From Halogeometricum rufum (GTDB lineage: Archaea; Halobacteriota; Halobacteria; Halobacteriales; Haloferacaceae): a stretch of DNA of 64,000 bases. Every line of letters starts with the position of its first letter. The first letter of the stretch is position 1. Below the pieces are notes generated by a model, which did no database searches, was not told the DNA's origin, and saw nothing but the letters and a program-made list of their open reading frames with translations. The DNA lies in assembly GCF_900112175.1 (NCBI RefSeq), contig NZ_FOYT01000001.1, positions 1,674,001-1,738,000 on the forward strand, in the 5' to 3' direction. The position numbers were made by a program, and so were the translations under genes. Positions 1 to 8,502 of this stretch are shown here, piece after piece.

Positions 1-984
1 ATGCTCCTCTCCTCGGTGACGCTCGCCGCCTACGCCCTCGTCGAGAGCGGACCGGCGTTCGTCGCCGTCGCCGCGGCCGCGGGCCTCACGCTCGGCCTCT
101 ACACGCCGGCGAGTCACGCCACCATCGCCGACCTGACCGAGGGCGGCGACAGGGACCGGGCGTTCGCCCTCCTGAAGGTCGGCAACAACGCAGGCTTCGG
201 CGCGGGGTTCGTCGTCGGCGGCGTCCTCTACGAGGTGGCCGCGTTGTCCGTGTTCGTCCTCGACGGTCTCACCTGCGCCGTCGTCGCCGGCGTCCTCTGG
301 TACGCCCTGCCGCGACTCCACGAGGGCGACACGGACGCCGCCCTCCGCGACGCCGTCGGCGACTGGGGGCGGGCGCTCTCGGAGCGTCGCGTCCTGACGC
401 TCGCCGTCCTCAACGTCGGCTTCGCCGTGCTGTACGCGCAGATGCAGACGACGGTGCCCGTCGTCGCCGAGGAGACGCTGGGACTCACGAGTTCCCAACT
501 GGGGACGCTGTACGTCCTCAATCCGCTGGTCATCGTCACGCTCCAACTCCCCCTCGTCGCCGCCGTCGCCTCGTGGCGGCGGACCCGCGGACTGGTCGTC
601 TCCGCGTCGCTGTGGGCCGCGAGCATGCTCGCCGTCGCCGCCGTCTCCTCGGTGTCCGCGACGCTCGGCGTCGGCCTCGTCGGCGCGTTCCTCGTCCTCC
701 GAACGCTCGGCGAGATTCTGCACGCGCCGCTGATAACGTCGCTGGCGTCGTCGCTGGGGCGCGCGGAGGACCGCGGGTCGCAGTTGTCCCTCTTGGAAGT
801 CGCGAAGCGACTCGGGTTCGGCCTCGGTTCCGTCGTCGGCGGCGCGTTCTTCGACGCCGGGCTCTCGTCGCTGCTGTGGCCGACGCTGGCGGGCGTCTGT
901 GCGGTGCTGGCCGTCGGCGTGTTGCTGTTGGAACGCCGGGTGACGCCGACGGAGAACGGTGCGGCCGCGGACGCCGCCTCGTGA
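1..984 (+). CDS. MFS transporter, 5' end outside window
   Basis: Polytopic membrane protein, 327 residues visible, of the major facilitator superfamily. Hydrophobic helices run through the whole length, with a hydrophilic central loop around residues 102-130 (between the two halves) and a short polar C-tail. A complete MFS carrier has about 400 residues and 12 helices, so the first helices probably lie before base 1; the ATG at base 1 is unlikely to be the true start. The motif NNAGFGAGFVVGG near residue 61 resembles the MFS helix-5 antiporter-type motif, which suggests drug or metabolite efflux. Substrate cannot be told. Stop at 982-984. It faces a small convergent gene only 7 bp away. Confidence 0.85.
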   Translation: MLLSSVTLAAYALVESGPAFVAVAAAAGLTLGLYTPASHATIADLTEGGDRDRAFALLKVGNNAGFGAGFVVGGVLYEVAALSVFVLDGLTCAVVAGVLWYALPRLHEGDTDAALRDAVGDWGRALSERRVLTLAVLNVGFAVLYAQMQTTVPVVAEETLGLTSSQLGTLYVLNPLVIVTLQLPLVAAVASWRRTRGLVVSASLWAASMLAVAAVSSVSATLGVGLVGAFLVLRTLGEILHAPLITSLASSLGRAEDRGSQLSLLEVAKRLGFGLGSVVGGAFFDAGLSSLLWPTLAGVCAVLAVGVLLLERRVTPTENGAAADAAS

Positions 985-991
985 CCCGACG

Positions 992-1276
992 CTACCCGAG
1001 GAGGCGGCCCAGCGCTCCCGCGACCACGAGGAGGAGGACGCCGACCGCACCCGCCCGCAGGGCGTTCACCCACCGCTGCCGTCGCTTCGGGAGGAGTTCC
1101 GCGACGCCGGCCATCGCGTTGGCGACGCCGAAGACGAGCATCGTGGCGTCGCCGGTCCCGGAGACGACCGCGAAGGACGCGTACAGACCGAAGAACGCCA
1201 GCGAACCGAAGACGAACACGCGGGCGGTCTCCCAGCCTCTCGGCTCCGCGGCGAACCGGTCGAGACGGAGTTCCAT
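992..1276 (-). CDS. Small membrane protein, unknown function
   Basis: A 94-residue protein starting MELRLDRF at the ATG 1274-1276. A polar N-terminus of about 17 residues is followed by hydrophobic segments near residues 18-40, 43-60 and 73-93, separated by the basic loop PKRRQRW. I do not recognise a family. It is convergent with the MFS gene and lies just downstream of the acyl-CoA dehydrogenase gene on the same strand (47 bp after it), so it may be read through from that gene. Much longer readings of the same frame run through the dehydrogenase gene and are not real. Confidence 0.6.
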   Translation of the reverse strand: MELRLDRFAAEPRGWETARVFVFGSLAFFGLYASFAVVSGTGDATMLVFGVANAMAGVAELLPKRRQRWVNALRAGAVGVLLLVVAGALGRLLG

Positions 1277-1323
1277 GGCGGGGAATCGGTCGACCGAGAC
1301 AAAAAGGCGGGTGTCGACGTCCG

Positions 1324-2472
1324 TTACTTCGACTGCCGGTAGATGAGGTTGCGCTGAATCTCGTTCGCGCCCTCGTAGATGACCGGGATGCGCACGTCGC
1401 GGTAGACGCGCGAGATGGGGTACTCGTTGAGGACGGACCGGCCGCCGTGCAGTTGCATGCCGCGTTCGGCGCACATCATCGCCGTCTCGGTGGACTTGGT
1501 CTTCGTCGACGCCGCCCAGAAGCCGGCGTTCTCGCCGTTCTGGACCTTCTCCGCGGCGCGCCAGTTCAGCGACCGCGCCGCCTCGAACTCCATCCGCATG
1601 TCCGCGAGGATGTGCTGCGTCGACTGGAAGTCCGAGATGTTGCGGCCGAACGCCTCCCGGTCGTGGACGAACTCCCACGTCTCCTCGATGGCGCGCGCGG
1701 CCAGACCGATGCCGTGCCCGCCGACGACGACGCGGCCGTGGTTGAAGAAGTCCGCGAGCATGTAGAAGCCGCCGCCGGGGGTGCCGACGACGTTCTCCTC
1801 GGGAACCGTGCAGTCGTCGAAGACGATGTGGCCCTGCTTGGAGGCGCGCATCCCCATCTTCTCGGGGATGTGTTCGGCCTCGTAGCCCTCCGCGTCCGTC
1901 TCCACGATGAACATCGAGTAGTTCGAGTACCGGTCGTCGGTGTCGTCCGTCTTCGCGTAGACGGTGAGCCAGTCGGCCTCGACGGCGTTGCCGACCCAGT
2001 ACTTCTCGCCGTTGAGCACCCACCCCTCGTCCGTCTTCTCCGCCGTCGTCGTCATGCCGGCCATGTCCGACCCCGTCTGGGGTTCGGAGACGGCGAGCCC
2101 CGAAATCTGCTCGTTCTCGGCGACCGGGCGGAGGTACTCCTCCTTCTGCTCCTCGGAGCCGTAGTGTTCGACTATCTCACAGCCGAACGAGGCGAGCATG
2201 AGCGTCAGGGCGATGCCCGCGTCCGCACGGTACAGTTCCTCGTTGATGGCGAGAATCTGCTGCAGGTCGTACCCCTTGCCGCCGTACTCCTCGGAGATGT
2301 CCTGAGCCACGATGCCGGCGTCCATGCCGGCCTCCAGAATCTCCCAGGGGTACTCGCCGCTCTCGAAGTACTCCTCCGCGTTCGGTCGGACGTGTTCGTC
2401 GGCGAACTCGCGTGCCGTCTGCTTGACGTCCCGCGCGTGTTCGGGGACGACGCTCTCGTCGAGAAGGTCCAT
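1324..2472 (-). CDS. acd: Acyl-CoA dehydrogenase
   Basis: Cytoplasmic flavoenzyme of 382 residues, full family length, oxidising acyl-CoA to 2-enoyl-CoA in fatty-acid or branched-chain catabolism. The N-terminal helical domain begins MDLLDESVVPEH. The FAD-contacting segment ISGLAVSEPQTGSDMAGM lies near residue 120. The C-terminus carries VIYEGANEIQRNLIY, where the Glu of YEG is the usual catalytic base. A TATA-like patch (TTATTTTA on the minus strand, about 2494-2502) sits 27 bp before the ATG, so the mRNA is probably leaderless. The downstream small membrane gene may be cotranscribed. The next upstream gene is an acyl-CoA ligase on the same strand, which fits a fatty-acid activation and oxidation set. 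Chain-length preference cannot be read. Confidence 0.93.
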   Translation of the reverse strand: MDLLDESVVPEHARDVKQTAREFADEHVRPNAEEYFESGEYPWEILEAGMDAGIVAQDISEEYGGKGYDLQQILAINEELYRADAGIALTLMLASFGCEIVEHYGSEEQKEEYLRPVAENEQISGLAVSEPQTGSDMAGMTTTAEKTDEGWVLNGEKYWVGNAVEADWLTVYAKTDDTDDRYSNYSMFIVETDAEGYEAEHIPEKMGMRASKQGHIVFDDCTVPEENVVGTPGGGFYMLADFFNHGRVVVGGHGIGLAARAIEETWEFVHDREAFGRNISDFQSTQHILADMRMEFEAARSLNWRAAEKVQNGENAGFWAASTKTKSTETAMMCAERGMQLHGGRSVLNEYPISRVYRDVRIPVIYEGANEIQRNLIYRQSK

Positions 2473-2577
2473 ACCTCGGAGTAGAATTGTAAGGTAAAAT
2501 AATCCACGGAACTGTGGAAACCTTCAAACGAGTTTATCGTTTCGAGACGGTGACGGCGACGGCGCGGCCGGCGCGCG

Positions 2578-4239
2578 TCAGTCGTCGGCGTCGGGCGCGG
2601 CGTCCTCGGGCGTCTTCCCCTCGACCAGCGACTGGTCGTCGTACTGGTCTCTGAGCACCTTCTTGTCGAACTTGCCGGTGGCCGTCTTCGGCACCTCCTC
2701 GATGAAGACGACTTCGTCCGGGGCCCACCACTTCGGGAACTCCGCTTTCACCATCTCGACGAGTTCCGCCTTGAGGGCGTCCTCGTCCGTCCCCGCGGCG
2801 GGCACGACGAACGCGACGGGCCGTTCCTGCCAGCGTTCGTGGGGGACGCCGACGACTGTGGCCTCCGCGACGCCGTCGTTGGCCATCAGGGTGTTCTCCA
2901 GTTCGACGGAGGATATCCACTCCCCGCCGGACTTGATGACGTCCTTCGCCCGGTCGACGATCTTCACGTAGCCCTCCTCGTCGACGGTGACCACGTCGCC
3001 CGTCTTCAGCCAGTTGTCCTCGAAGTCCTCCTGGTTGGCCTCCGGTCGCTCGAAGTACTCCGTCGTCACCCACGGGCCGCGGACCCACAGTTCGCCGAAG
3101 TCCTCGCCGTTCCACGGCACCTCCTCGCCGTCGTCGTCGACGACGCGCATCTCCAGTCCGGGGATGAGGAGGCCCTGTTTCGCCTGCTTGTCGTACTGCT
3201 GGTCCTTCGGGAGCGACTCCATCCCGGGCTTGAGGCGCGCGACGGTGCCGATGGGCGACATCTCCGTCATCCCCCACGCGTGGAGGACGTCCACGTCGTA
3301 CTCCTCGTCGAACCGGCGGATGACCGACTGCGGGGCCGCGGACCCGCCGATGACGATGGTCTCCAGCGACGACATGTCGGCGTCGTTCTCCTCCAGGTAG
3401 TCGAGGAGTCCGAGCCAGACGGTGGGGACGCCGGCGGTGAGCGTCACGCCCTCCTCCTCGATGAGACTGGCGAGGTCCGCGGGCGTCGGCGACGGGCCGG
3501 GGTAGACGTGCTTGGCTCCCGCGGCGGTGGTGGAGAACGGCATCCCCCACGCGTTGACGTGGAACATCGGTACGACGGGCATCACCACGTCCGACGAACG
3601 GAGGTCGAGTCCCGCCTCGGGGAGCGACGCCATCGTGTGCGCCCACAGCATCTGCTGGGTGTACTCCACGCCCTTCGGCTTCCCCGTCGTCCCGGAGGTG
3701 TAGCACATCCCGGCCGGTTGGTCCTCGGAGAGGTCCGGCCAGTCGTACGCCGCGTCCTCGTCGGCGAGGAACGACTCGTAGTCGGTCACGGGGGACAGGT
3801 CGGTGTCGGGCACCTCCTCGCCCATCACGACGAACTGTTCGACCGAGGCGAACGCCTCCTCGTCGTACGCCTCGTCCAGTTTCTCCACGAGCGAGGGGTC
3901 GACGAACAGCAGTCTGTCGGCCGCGTTCTCGACGATGTACTGGACGTGGTGGTCCGGCAAGAGCGGGTTGATGGTGTGCAGTTGCGCACCCATCGACGGG
4001 ACGCCGAAGTACGTCTCGAAGTGGCGGTGGTGGTTCCAGCAGAACGTCCCCACTCGGTCGCCGTCGCCGAGGCCGGCGGCCGAGAGGGCGTTCGCTAACT
4101 GGGCGACTCTGTCGCCGTATTCGGCGTAGGTGTAGCGCTGAACCCCCTCGTGCGTCCGCGAGACGACCTCTCGGTCGGGGAACATCTTCTGCGCGCGCCA
4201 GAGGAACGGTCGGAGCGTCTGGTCTGTTGCACCGGGCAT
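2578..4239 (-). CDS. Acyl-CoA synthetase (AlkK/FadD-like AMP-dependent ligase)
   Basis: A 553-residue ANL-family ligase activating a fatty acid to acyl-CoA with ATP. The phosphate-binding loop reads MCYTSGTTGKPKGVEYT (about residue 178). The segment HAWGMTEMSPIG is the A5 motif, GELWVRGPWVTTEYF and KTGDVV follow, and the C-terminal A10 lysine is present in PKTATGKFDKKVLR. The sequence style resembles medium/long-chain AlkK-type ligases. The protein ends in a short acidic tail typical of halophiles. A TATA-like TATAAT (4262-4267) sits about 25 bp before the ATG, so it has its own promoter rather than being in an operon with MenE. It likely supplies substrate to the neighbouring acyl-CoA dehydrogenase; true substrate unknown. 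Confidence 0.93.
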   Translation of the reverse strand: MPGATDQTLRPFLWRAQKMFPDREVVSRTHEGVQRYTYAEYGDRVAQLANALSAAGLGDGDRVGTFCWNHHRHFETYFGVPSMGAQLHTINPLLPDHHVQYIVENAADRLLFVDPSLVEKLDEAYDEEAFASVEQFVVMGEEVPDTDLSPVTDYESFLADEDAAYDWPDLSEDQPAGMCYTSGTTGKPKGVEYTQQMLWAHTMASLPEAGLDLRSSDVVMPVVPMFHVNAWGMPFSTTAAGAKHVYPGPSPTPADLASLIEEEGVTLTAGVPTVWLGLLDYLEENDADMSSLETIVIGGSAAPQSVIRRFDEEYDVDVLHAWGMTEMSPIGTVARLKPGMESLPKDQQYDKQAKQGLLIPGLEMRVVDDDGEEVPWNGEDFGELWVRGPWVTTEYFERPEANQEDFEDNWLKTGDVVTVDEEGYVKIVDRAKDVIKSGGEWISSVELENTLMANDGVAEATVVGVPHERWQERPVAFVVPAAGTDEDALKAELVEMVKAEFPKWWAPDEVVFIEEVPKTATGKFDKKVLRDQYDDQSLVEGKTPEDAAPDADD

Positions 4240-4313
4240 ACCTCGGACCCACGTGCTCCACTATAATCATCGTTCGTGAACCGACGACCCGAACAGAGGA
4301 GTTGTCCGCCGCG

Positions 4314-6029
4314 TCAGTTCTCCGTCTCCGGGGACCGTCTATCGTCGGCGTCGTCCGCGTCGCCCGCCGCCGCGTCGTCCGAATCGGCGCCGTCGTCGTC
4401 GCCGGCGCCGTCGGATTCTCCCGCATCGGCCCGGTCTGCCCCGTCCGCGGCGTCGCCGTCGTCCGTCGGTTCGGTGCTTTCGCCGTCGTCCGAATCGATG
4501 CCGTCGCTGCCGTCGCTCTCGCCGCCGTCGTCCGTCTCGTCGTGTGCCGCCAGTCGTTCGCGGACCGCGTCCCGTTCGACGGTGCCCGAGACGGTCCGCG
4601 GGAGTTCGTCTGCGAACGCCACGGCGCGGGGAATCTTGAACCCGGCCAGTCGCTCGCGGGCGTACGCCTCGAGGTCGGTCCGGTCGAGTTCGTCCGTCTC
4701 GGGGACGACCAGCGCGGAGACGCGTTCGCCCCACTCTGCGTCGGGGACGCCGACGACGGCCACGTCGCGCACGCCGGGGTGCGAACGGAGGACGTCCGCC
4801 ACCTCGCCGGGGTCGACGTTCTCCCCGCCCGTGATGATACGGTCGTCGACGCGGTTGAGGACGTAGAGGCGGCCGCTCCGGTCCACGTAACCGACGTCGC
4901 CCGTGTGGAGGCCGAACTCGCCGAACGCCTCGGCCGTCGCCTCGGGGTCCCCGTAGTACCCCGGCGAGACGGTGGGACCGTCGACGACGAACTCCCCCGT
5001 CTCGCCCGGGGGGAGTCGTTCCCCGTCCTCGTCGACGACGGTCACGTCCGTCCAGAACAGGGGTCGCCCGACGGTGCCGACGTGGCCGAACGCCTCGTCG
5101 GGCGGCGCCGTCGCCACCTGCGAGGCCGTCTCGGTCATCCCGTAGGTGGGGTAGACGGGGATGGAGTAGTCGCGGCAGCGTTCGACGAGTTCCCGCGGGG
5201 CGGGCGCGCCGCCGAGGAGGACCGTCCGAAGCGACGACGCGAGGGTACCGCGACTGTCGAGCATCCGCCGGAGCATCGTCGGCACGAGAGAGACGCCGGT
5301 CACGTCGTACCGGTCGATGTCGTCGGCGGCCGGCCCGGCCTCGAACTCCTCGCGCAGGACGACGGTCGTTCCGTACAGCGGCATCCGGAGGACGGGGCCG
5401 ATGCCGCCCATGTGGTGCAACGAGAGCGTCACCAGCCAACGGTCCCCCGGGTCGAAGCCGAGGCGGAACACGGAGGCGACGGCGTTGGCGAGGACGTTCC
5501 CCATCGTCAGTTGCACCGCCTTCGGGTCGCCCGTCGTGCCCGAGGTGAACAGCAGGAGTTGCACGTCCTCCCGCGACCACGTCGCGGGCGTCACCGGTTC
5601 GGGGAGGAACTCGTAGATGGACACCACCGCCGTCGCGTTCGCCGTCACCGTCGCGTCCACGCTGAGGACTGGCACGTCGTCGGTGGCCTCGACGGCTCTC
5701 GCCTCCGTCTCCGCGCCGCAGACGAGGACGGTCACGTCGGCCGTCTCCACCTGCCGGCCGAGTTCCCGCGGGGTGAGTCCGTCGCCCAACGGGACGAGCG
5801 TCGCGCCGAGGCGCATCGCCGCGTGAATCAGCGTGACGTACTCGACGCGGGGTTCGAGGACGACGCCGAGGTGGTCTCCCGGCGCGACGCCGAGTGCGAC
5901 GAGTCGGCCCGCCGTCTCCTCGACCATCCCGTCCAACTCGGTGAACGTCCAGGACTCGCCCGTGCCGGCGTGGACGAGTGCCGTCGCGTCGGGCGAAGTC
6001 CGCACCCGGTGAGAGAGCCAATCGCGCAT
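4314..6029 (-). CDS. menE: o-Succinylbenzoate-CoA ligase-like acyl-CoA ligase with acidic tail
   Basis: ANL-superfamily ligase of 571 residues, most like MenE, which activates o-succinylbenzoate for menaquinone synthesis. The P-loop LLLFTSGTTGDPKAVQLT lies near residue 165, YPTYGMTETASQVAT is the A5 motif, and GLHTGDVGYVDRSGRLYV with NRVDDRIITGGENV forms the hinge. Two oddities: the A10 motif reads PRTVSGTVERDAV with Thr where most family members have the catalytic Lys, and the last 80-85 residues are a low-complexity Asp/Gly/Ser/Ala tail. No other men gene is in the window, so the MenE assignment rests on similarity alone; another acyl-CoA ligase is possible. TATA-like TAGTTTAC lies about 27 bp upstream of the ATG. 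Confidence 0.78.
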   Translation of the reverse strand: MRDWLSHRVRTSPDATALVHAGTGESWTFTELDGMVEETAGRLVALGVAPGDHLGVVLEPRVEYVTLIHAAMRLGATLVPLGDGLTPRELGRQVETADVTVLVCGAETEARAVEATDDVPVLSVDATVTANATAVVSIYEFLPEPVTPATWSREDVQLLLFTSGTTGDPKAVQLTMGNVLANAVASVFRLGFDPGDRWLVTLSLHHMGGIGPVLRMPLYGTTVVLREEFEAGPAADDIDRYDVTGVSLVPTMLRRMLDSRGTLASSLRTVLLGGAPAPRELVERCRDYSIPVYPTYGMTETASQVATAPPDEAFGHVGTVGRPLFWTDVTVVDEDGERLPPGETGEFVVDGPTVSPGYYGDPEATAEAFGEFGLHTGDVGYVDRSGRLYVLNRVDDRIITGGENVDPGEVADVLRSHPGVRDVAVVGVPDAEWGERVSALVVPETDELDRTDLEAYARERLAGFKIPRAVAFADELPRTVSGTVERDAVRERLAAHDETDDGGESDGSDGIDSDDGESTEPTDDGDAADGADRADAGESDGAGDDDGADSDDAAAGDADDADDRRSPETEN

Positions 6030-6097
6030 CGTTCGCCACTCGGCGGCGAGGGTAAACTACCTTTCGCGATTCGCGCCGGGCGTCGCCCGTTGGTCGC

Positions 6098-6481
6098 TCA
6101 GTGCGAGACGAACTCCACGAGGACGCCGCCCGTCGACTTGGGGTGTAAGAACGCCACCTCGTGCCCCCACGCGCCGGGTCGCGGTTCGTCGTCGATGAGT
6201 TCGACGCCCGCGCCGCGCGCCGTCTCCAACGCTCCTTCGATGTCGTCGGTCTGCAGGGCGACGTGGTGGATGCCCGGCCCGTGATTCTCCAGATACCGGG
6301 ATATCGCGCCGCCCTCGTGCGGTTCGAGCAGTTCGAAGTAGCCCGGCTCCAGTTCGAGGAACAGCACGGTCATGCCGTCGAACTCCTCCTCGTGGGCGAC
6401 CGGCGCGTCGAACAGTTCGGCGAACAGGGCGGCGAGTCCGCTGGCGTCGGCGGTGGCGACGCCGAGGTGGTGGAACTCCAT
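6098..6481 (-). CDS. mce: Methylmalonyl-CoA epimerase
   Basis: A 127-residue vicinal-oxygen-chelate protein that interconverts the R and S forms of methylmalonyl-CoA. The start is MEFHHLGVATAD: the first metal-ligand His lies in HHLGVA, the central one in GPGIHHVALQTDD (about residue 83), and a Glu near the end in GGVLVEFVSH, the usual metal ligands of the family. The methylmalonyl-CoA mutase large subunit lies 2 kb away on the same strand, which supports the call. The start was chosen because the VOC fold begins at once and a TATA box lies 29 bp upstream; the longer in-frame reading covers the divergent YbjQ gene. It shares one TATA element with that gene. Confidence 0.9.
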   Translation of the reverse strand: MEFHHLGVATADASGLAALFAELFDAPVAHEEEFDGMTVLFLELEPGYFELLEPHEGGAISRYLENHGPGIHHVALQTDDIEGALETARGAGVELIDDEPRPGAWGHEVAFLHPKSTGGVLVEFVSH

Positions 6482-6506
6482 CGTGCGCGAGATGGTCGGG
6501 GGAACG

Positions 6507-6513
6507 AATAAAT
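6507..6513. promoter_or_regulatory. Single TATA element midway between two divergent genes
   Basis: AATAAAT is the only AT-rich patch in the 55 bp between the mce start (6481, minus) and the YbjQ-family start (6537, plus). Its centre is 29 bp from the first and 27 bp from the second, the spacing expected for leaderless haloarchaeal promoters in both directions. Inferred to drive both genes. Confidence 0.6.
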
Positions 6514-6536
6514 CCGCAGGCCGCGCACCGCTCGGT

Positions 6537-6929
6537 ATGCTCTCCACCACCACCGAATCGGTCCCCGGCCGCGAGACGGTCGAAGTGCTCGGCGTCGTCC
6601 GCGGGAACACGGTCCGCGCGCGGAACGTCGGCCGCGACGTCACGCAGAGCCTCCGCAACCTCGTCGGCGGCGAGTTGAACTCCTACACGGGGCTCATGAC
6701 CGAGGCGCGAGACGAAGCCGCCGACCGGATGGAGGCCGAGGCCGAATCGCTGGGTGCCGACGCCGTCGTCAACGTCCGCTTCACCACCTCGAACGTCGCC
6801 CAGAGCGCGGCGGAGATTCTGGCCTACGGGACCGCCGTCCGACTCGCGGACGAGGCGGCCGGAAGCGCCGCCGACACGGCCGAACGTGACGACGACACGG
6901 CCGGTCCTGACCCCGACGCGGTCGACTGA
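6537..6929 (+). CDS. YbjQ/UPF0145 family protein (heavy-metal-binding domain)
   Basis: A 130-residue protein with the YbjQ-type domain: VEVLGVVRGNTVRARN, then RDVTQSLRNLVGGELNSYTGL and EARDEAADRMEAEAESLGADAVVNVRF, ending in ILAYGTAVRL. About 30 acidic residues follow, a halophile tail. The family forms pentamers and has no settled function despite its heavy-metal-binding name. The ATG at 6537 was chosen over longer readings because it starts just before the domain and is 27 bp from the shared TATA patch. The stop (6927-6929) is one base from the ATG of the next membrane gene, so the two are probably cotranscribed. Confidence 0.87.
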   Translation: MLSTTTESVPGRETVEVLGVVRGNTVRARNVGRDVTQSLRNLVGGELNSYTGLMTEARDEAADRMEAEAESLGADAVVNVRFTTSNVAQSAAEILAYGTAVRLADEAAGSAADTAERDDDTAGPDPDAVD

Positions 6930-6930
6930 G

Positions 6931-7254
6931 ATGTCCGCACCGCCGGTCGAGACGGCTCGGCGTGCGGCGACGAGTCGCGCCACGCTCGGCGTCTTCGCAC
7001 TCCTCCTCGCGGCGTGGGCCGGGTTCGCCGCCGGCGTCGCCCCCGGCGAACTGTTCTTCCCGCTGTTCCCGGCGTTCGCCGCGGCGTTCTTCCTCGACAC
7101 CGTGGCGTACAACCAGCTCGGACTCCGCGCCCCGCGGTTGTTCTACCCGCTGGCGTTCGCCTGTCTCTACGCGGAGGCGGTGTGCGTGGGGTGGGTCGTC
7201 CGCCGGGTCCGGACTCGCGGCGAGTCGACCGGCGACCGACCCGAGGACGCGTGA
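6931..7254 (+). CDS. Small membrane protein, unknown function
   Basis: A 107-residue protein with three hydrophobic segments (about residues 20-37, 42-58 and 69-89), charged ends and a basic then acidic C-terminus. The ATG at 6931 lies one base after the stop of the YbjQ gene, implying translational coupling. I do not recognise a family. It is convergent with the gene starting at 7773, with only 6 bp between stops. Confidence 0.65.
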   Translation: MSAPPVETARRAATSRATLGVFALLLAAWAGFAAGVAPGELFFPLFPAFAAAFFLDTVAYNQLGLRAPRLFYPLAFACLYAEAVCVGWVVRRVRTRGESTGDRPEDA

Positions 7255-7260
7255 GCCGAC

Positions 7261-7773
7261 TCAGCCCCCGACACCGCCGCCGACGGCGACTCGCCGCACG
7301 CCGTACTCGACGCCCGCGAGGGCGAGAGCGACCCCGACGACGAGCGGTCCGAACAGGAGCCAGTAGAGACCGATGGGGTCCGTCTCGCCGCGGACGTGCA
7401 GGAACACCCAGACGACGAACTCCGTCGCGCCGAACAGGACGAACAGGGGGGAGAGATAGCCCGCTCGCCCGTACAGGTACAGACAGAGCGCGGTGTGCGC
7501 GAACAGCACCGCACCCGAGGCGAGGACGATGGCGGCGAACGTCGGCAGCGACGGAATCGACAACTGCGCGAACTCATCGGTGGCGACGCGCACGAAGAAC
7601 CACAGGAGGAGGGCGAGCGTCGCGAAGACGGCGCCACCCACGGCGGCGAACGTCCGCGGCGACGCGTCGTCGCGGTACCGGACGGCGAGGAGGACGGCGA
7701 CGACGCCCGCGAGGGCGCCGACGGCGTGCGTGAGGAGTGACGAACCGAGGACGGGGTCGGGCGTTCCGGGCAT
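7261..7773 (-). CDS. Integral membrane protein, unknown function
   Basis: A 170-residue protein with about five predicted membrane helices: residues 11-28, 40-63, 74-98, 106-125 and 135-155. The start MPGTPDPVLG (ATG 7771-7773) was chosen because an AT patch (AAAATAAC, about 7796-7803) lies 27 bp upstream; a GTG nine bases earlier is the alternative. The order of helices and lack of charged conserved motifs give no function. It is convergent with the small membrane gene before it. Confidence 0.7.
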   Translation of the reverse strand: MPGTPDPVLGSSLLTHAVGALAGVVAVLLAVRYRDDASPRTFAAVGGAVFATLALLLWFFVRVATDEFAQLSIPSLPTFAAIVLASGAVLFAHTALCLYLYGRAGYLSPLFVLFGATEFVVWVFLHVRGETDPIGLYWLLFGPLVVGVALALAGVEYGVRRVAVGGGVGG

Positions 7774-7827
7774 CGTTCGCACTCGTCACTCGACTGAAAA
7801 ATAACGTTCGGGGGCCGTCGGGTCGGA

Positions 7828-8148
7828 CTACTCGCCGGAGGAGCGAGCGACGGTGACTTCCACGTCCGCGCCGGGGACGCGCACGGACGCCTCTCGGGCG
7901 GCCGCGCGGTCGACTGCGCGGCCGACTGCCGTCGTCACCACGCCGACGGCGGCGGCGAGAGCGACGGCGGCGACGGCCGCGGCGGGGTAGGAGACGACGA
8001 CAACGGCGGCGACGACGCCGGCGGCGACGCCGAACTGGACGACCAGCGAGGGGTCGTCGTGGACGCTGCGGTGCGCCTCGACGTGGGGGGACGCGGGCGG
8101 GGCGGACGGACTGTGATGGTCGGGTGCGTCGGACTGGTGGCGTGACAT
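7828..8148 (-). CDS. Small membrane protein with histidine-rich N-terminus
   Basis: A 106-residue protein. The first 35 residues are polar and His/Pro-rich (MSRHQSDAPDHHSPSAPP), then two hydrophobic Ala/Val stretches follow (about residues 38-53 and 56-74), and a soluble C-terminal segment of about 30 residues. Similar two-helix haloarchaeal proteins exist but I cannot name a family. The ATG at 8146-8148 was preferred to an upstream in-frame start at 8376, because the extra 76 residues are Arg/Pro-rich and look like non-coding translation. Confidence 0.5.
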   Translation of the reverse strand: MSRHQSDAPDHHSPSAPPASPHVEAHRSVHDDPSLVVQFGVAAGVVAAVVVVSYPAAAVAAVALAAAVGVVTTAVGRAVDRAAAREASVRVPGADVEVTVARSSGE

Positions 8149-8502
8149 GGCTGTGTCGGAGGTGGTCGTTCGAGAACTGGACGACGGCGGCGCGGCCGGA
8201 GCGGTCGCTGTGGCGACGTGGTCGCGCCGGGGGAGGGGACGGCCGGCGAACCGCAGGTAGGGCCGGCCGCCTCTTGTCTGGTCGGTGAGACGACGGGCGG
8301 CCGGCCCGGACGCGGGACGCGCGGTCAGGTGCGGAGGAACATCGGTGCACGCACCAACAGAGTGTCGAATAATCAACGTTTCTGAGGCGTGTGAACGAGT
8401 CTCGTTCGGCGGCCCGACGCGTCGTCGCCCCGGCGTTCGGCGGCCGGCCGGACGACTCCGACGGCCGCCCGTCCGCGGACCCCGACCGCGACCCCCGACC
8501 GC
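8149..8502. other. 354-bp gap without a recognised gene
   Basis: GC-rich sequence between a small membrane gene and the mutase gene, both on the minus strand. The only AT-rich patch is at about 8366-8380 (GTCGAATAATCAACG), which could be a promoter toward the minus-strand gene with a leader of nearly 200 nt. No RNA gene or repeat is visible. Confidence 0.4.

Noticed and set aside
4227-6284. A 685-codon open frame on the plus strand opposite MenE
   Set aside because: It is antisense to a gene with clear ANL motifs, its product is Arg/Val/Asp low-complexity without motifs, and long antisense frames are common in such high-GC DNA.
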